From: Bacteroidota bacterium
Lineage (GTDB): Bacteria; Bacteroidota; Bacteroidia; Bacteroidales; JAAUTT01
Assembly: GCA_020048915.1 (NCBI GenBank)
Contig: JAIFLU010000009.1
Location: 1 to 41,871, forward strand
Direction of reading: 5' to 3'
DNA: 41,871 nt
Position 1 is the stretch's first letter, and every line of letters begins with the position of its first letter. This document shows, one piece after another, positions 41,640-41,871 of the stretch. The notes under the pieces are model-generated. The model saw nothing but the letters and a program-made list of their open reading frames with translations. It made no database searches and was not told the DNA's origin. The position numbers were made by a program, and so were the translations under genes.

Positions 41640-41780
41640 TGATTCTGCGAGATTCGAACCAAGAGTCACATAAAGAACCACAGAGATGCACAGACCTCAG
41701 AGCAATACAGGCTGTTCCTTTTGTATTTCTCTACTGTCTTCACATATTTCTCGGTGAAACTGTGAATTTATTAAAAATAG
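41640..41780. repeat. Degenerate CACAGAG/CTCGGTG repeat at the right edge
   Basis: Elements such as gaaccacagagatgcacaga and atttctcggtgaaactgtga resemble the arms of the tandem-array unit at 37632. The match is partial. An open frame here (41567-41806, plus) is not supported as a gene. From 41781 to the window end I see nothing definite. Confidence 0.4.
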
Positions 41781-41871
41781 AGGATTTTCTGAAAGTTGAA
41801 AATTAAATAAACAACCTGTGCAATAAATACGCTATAGGCTAAAACCGTTATCAGAATTCAACAGGTTTAAT

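Noticed and set aside
41641-41670. tRNA-like T-loop (reverse complement of GGTTCGAATC)
   Set aside because: The flanking stems do not pair and no cloverleaf can be drawn; at best a decayed 3' tRNA fragment.
41567-41806. 79-codon plus-strand open frame at the right edge
   Set aside because: It crosses CACAGAG-type repeat sequence, lacks a recognised domain and has no plausible start context.

Overview
The window looks like a chromosomal segment of a Bacteroidota bacterium, plausibly an anaerobic or facultative member of Bacteroidales/Marinilabiliales. The evidence is C-terminal type IX secretion (T9SS) sorting domains, signal peptides ending in SQ or AQ, lipoproteins with short Cys-Ser tails, weak Shine-Dalgarno sites, AT-rich intergenic DNA with TAnnTTTG-like boxes, and families common in that phylum (DUF4197, PQQ-like propellers, M28 peptidases, BD-FAE-type hydrolases). 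I saw no rRNA, intact tRNA, CRISPR array or complete insertion sequence.

Layout. 0-3 kb: the 3' end of a T9SS-secreted protein, a secreted polysaccharide deacetylase with a T9SS domain, and a sugar-nucleotide epimerase. 3.3-4.5 kb: a secreted beta-propeller protein. 4.8-9.3 kb: a compact leftward run of small enzymes (SRPBCC pair, VOC, zinc ribbon/HhH protein, dihydrofolate reductase-like protein with a premature stop, tandem VOC, VOC, DoxX, small ferredoxin-like-fold protein), several with overlapping stop and start codons, facing a divergent GlxA-type AraC regulator. 10.5-11.9 kb: a small membrane protein and a PHP-domain protein. 12.4-18.2 kb: a three-gene [FeFe]-hydrogenase locus made of a NuoE-like subunit, a 1041-residue NuoF-GltD fusion and the catalytic HydA. 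18.4-23.4 kb: a polytopic membrane protein, a large secreted glycosidase-like protein, a 59-residue winged-helix protein and a DUF4197 protein. 23.8-29.4 kb: two lipoproteins, a hydrolase pseudogene beside a MITE-like element, a LURP-one/scramblase-like protein, an HExxH protein with six 43-residue repeats, and a PhzF protein. 29.7-34.7 kb: two M28 peptidases, a zinc-ribbon membrane protein and Lgt. 35.2-41.9 kb: a SRAP (YedK-like) protein, an alpha/beta hydrolase, a repeat-rich zone (period-7 repeat, long hairpin, five-unit ~186-bp tandem array, SRAP gene fragment), a NlpC/P60-like amidase, a PD-(D/E)XK-like protein and a decapitated regulatory-domain gene.

What works together. The hydrogenase locus is the clearest functional unit: NuoE, NuoF and HydA modules are the parts of multimeric NAD-linked, probably electron-bifurcating [FeFe]-hydrogenases. 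Here the NuoF subunit carries a GltD/NfnB-type FAD-NAD(P) module where HydB normally has a ferredoxin domain, suggesting an extra nucleotide or electron-transfer site. The HydEFG maturases are not in the window. The VOC/SRPBCC/DoxX run looks co-transcribed and may be controlled by the divergent GlxA regulator. The other most notable content is non-coding: at least four repeat families, including one in four same-orientation copies that share a coding-like pattern on the minus strand.
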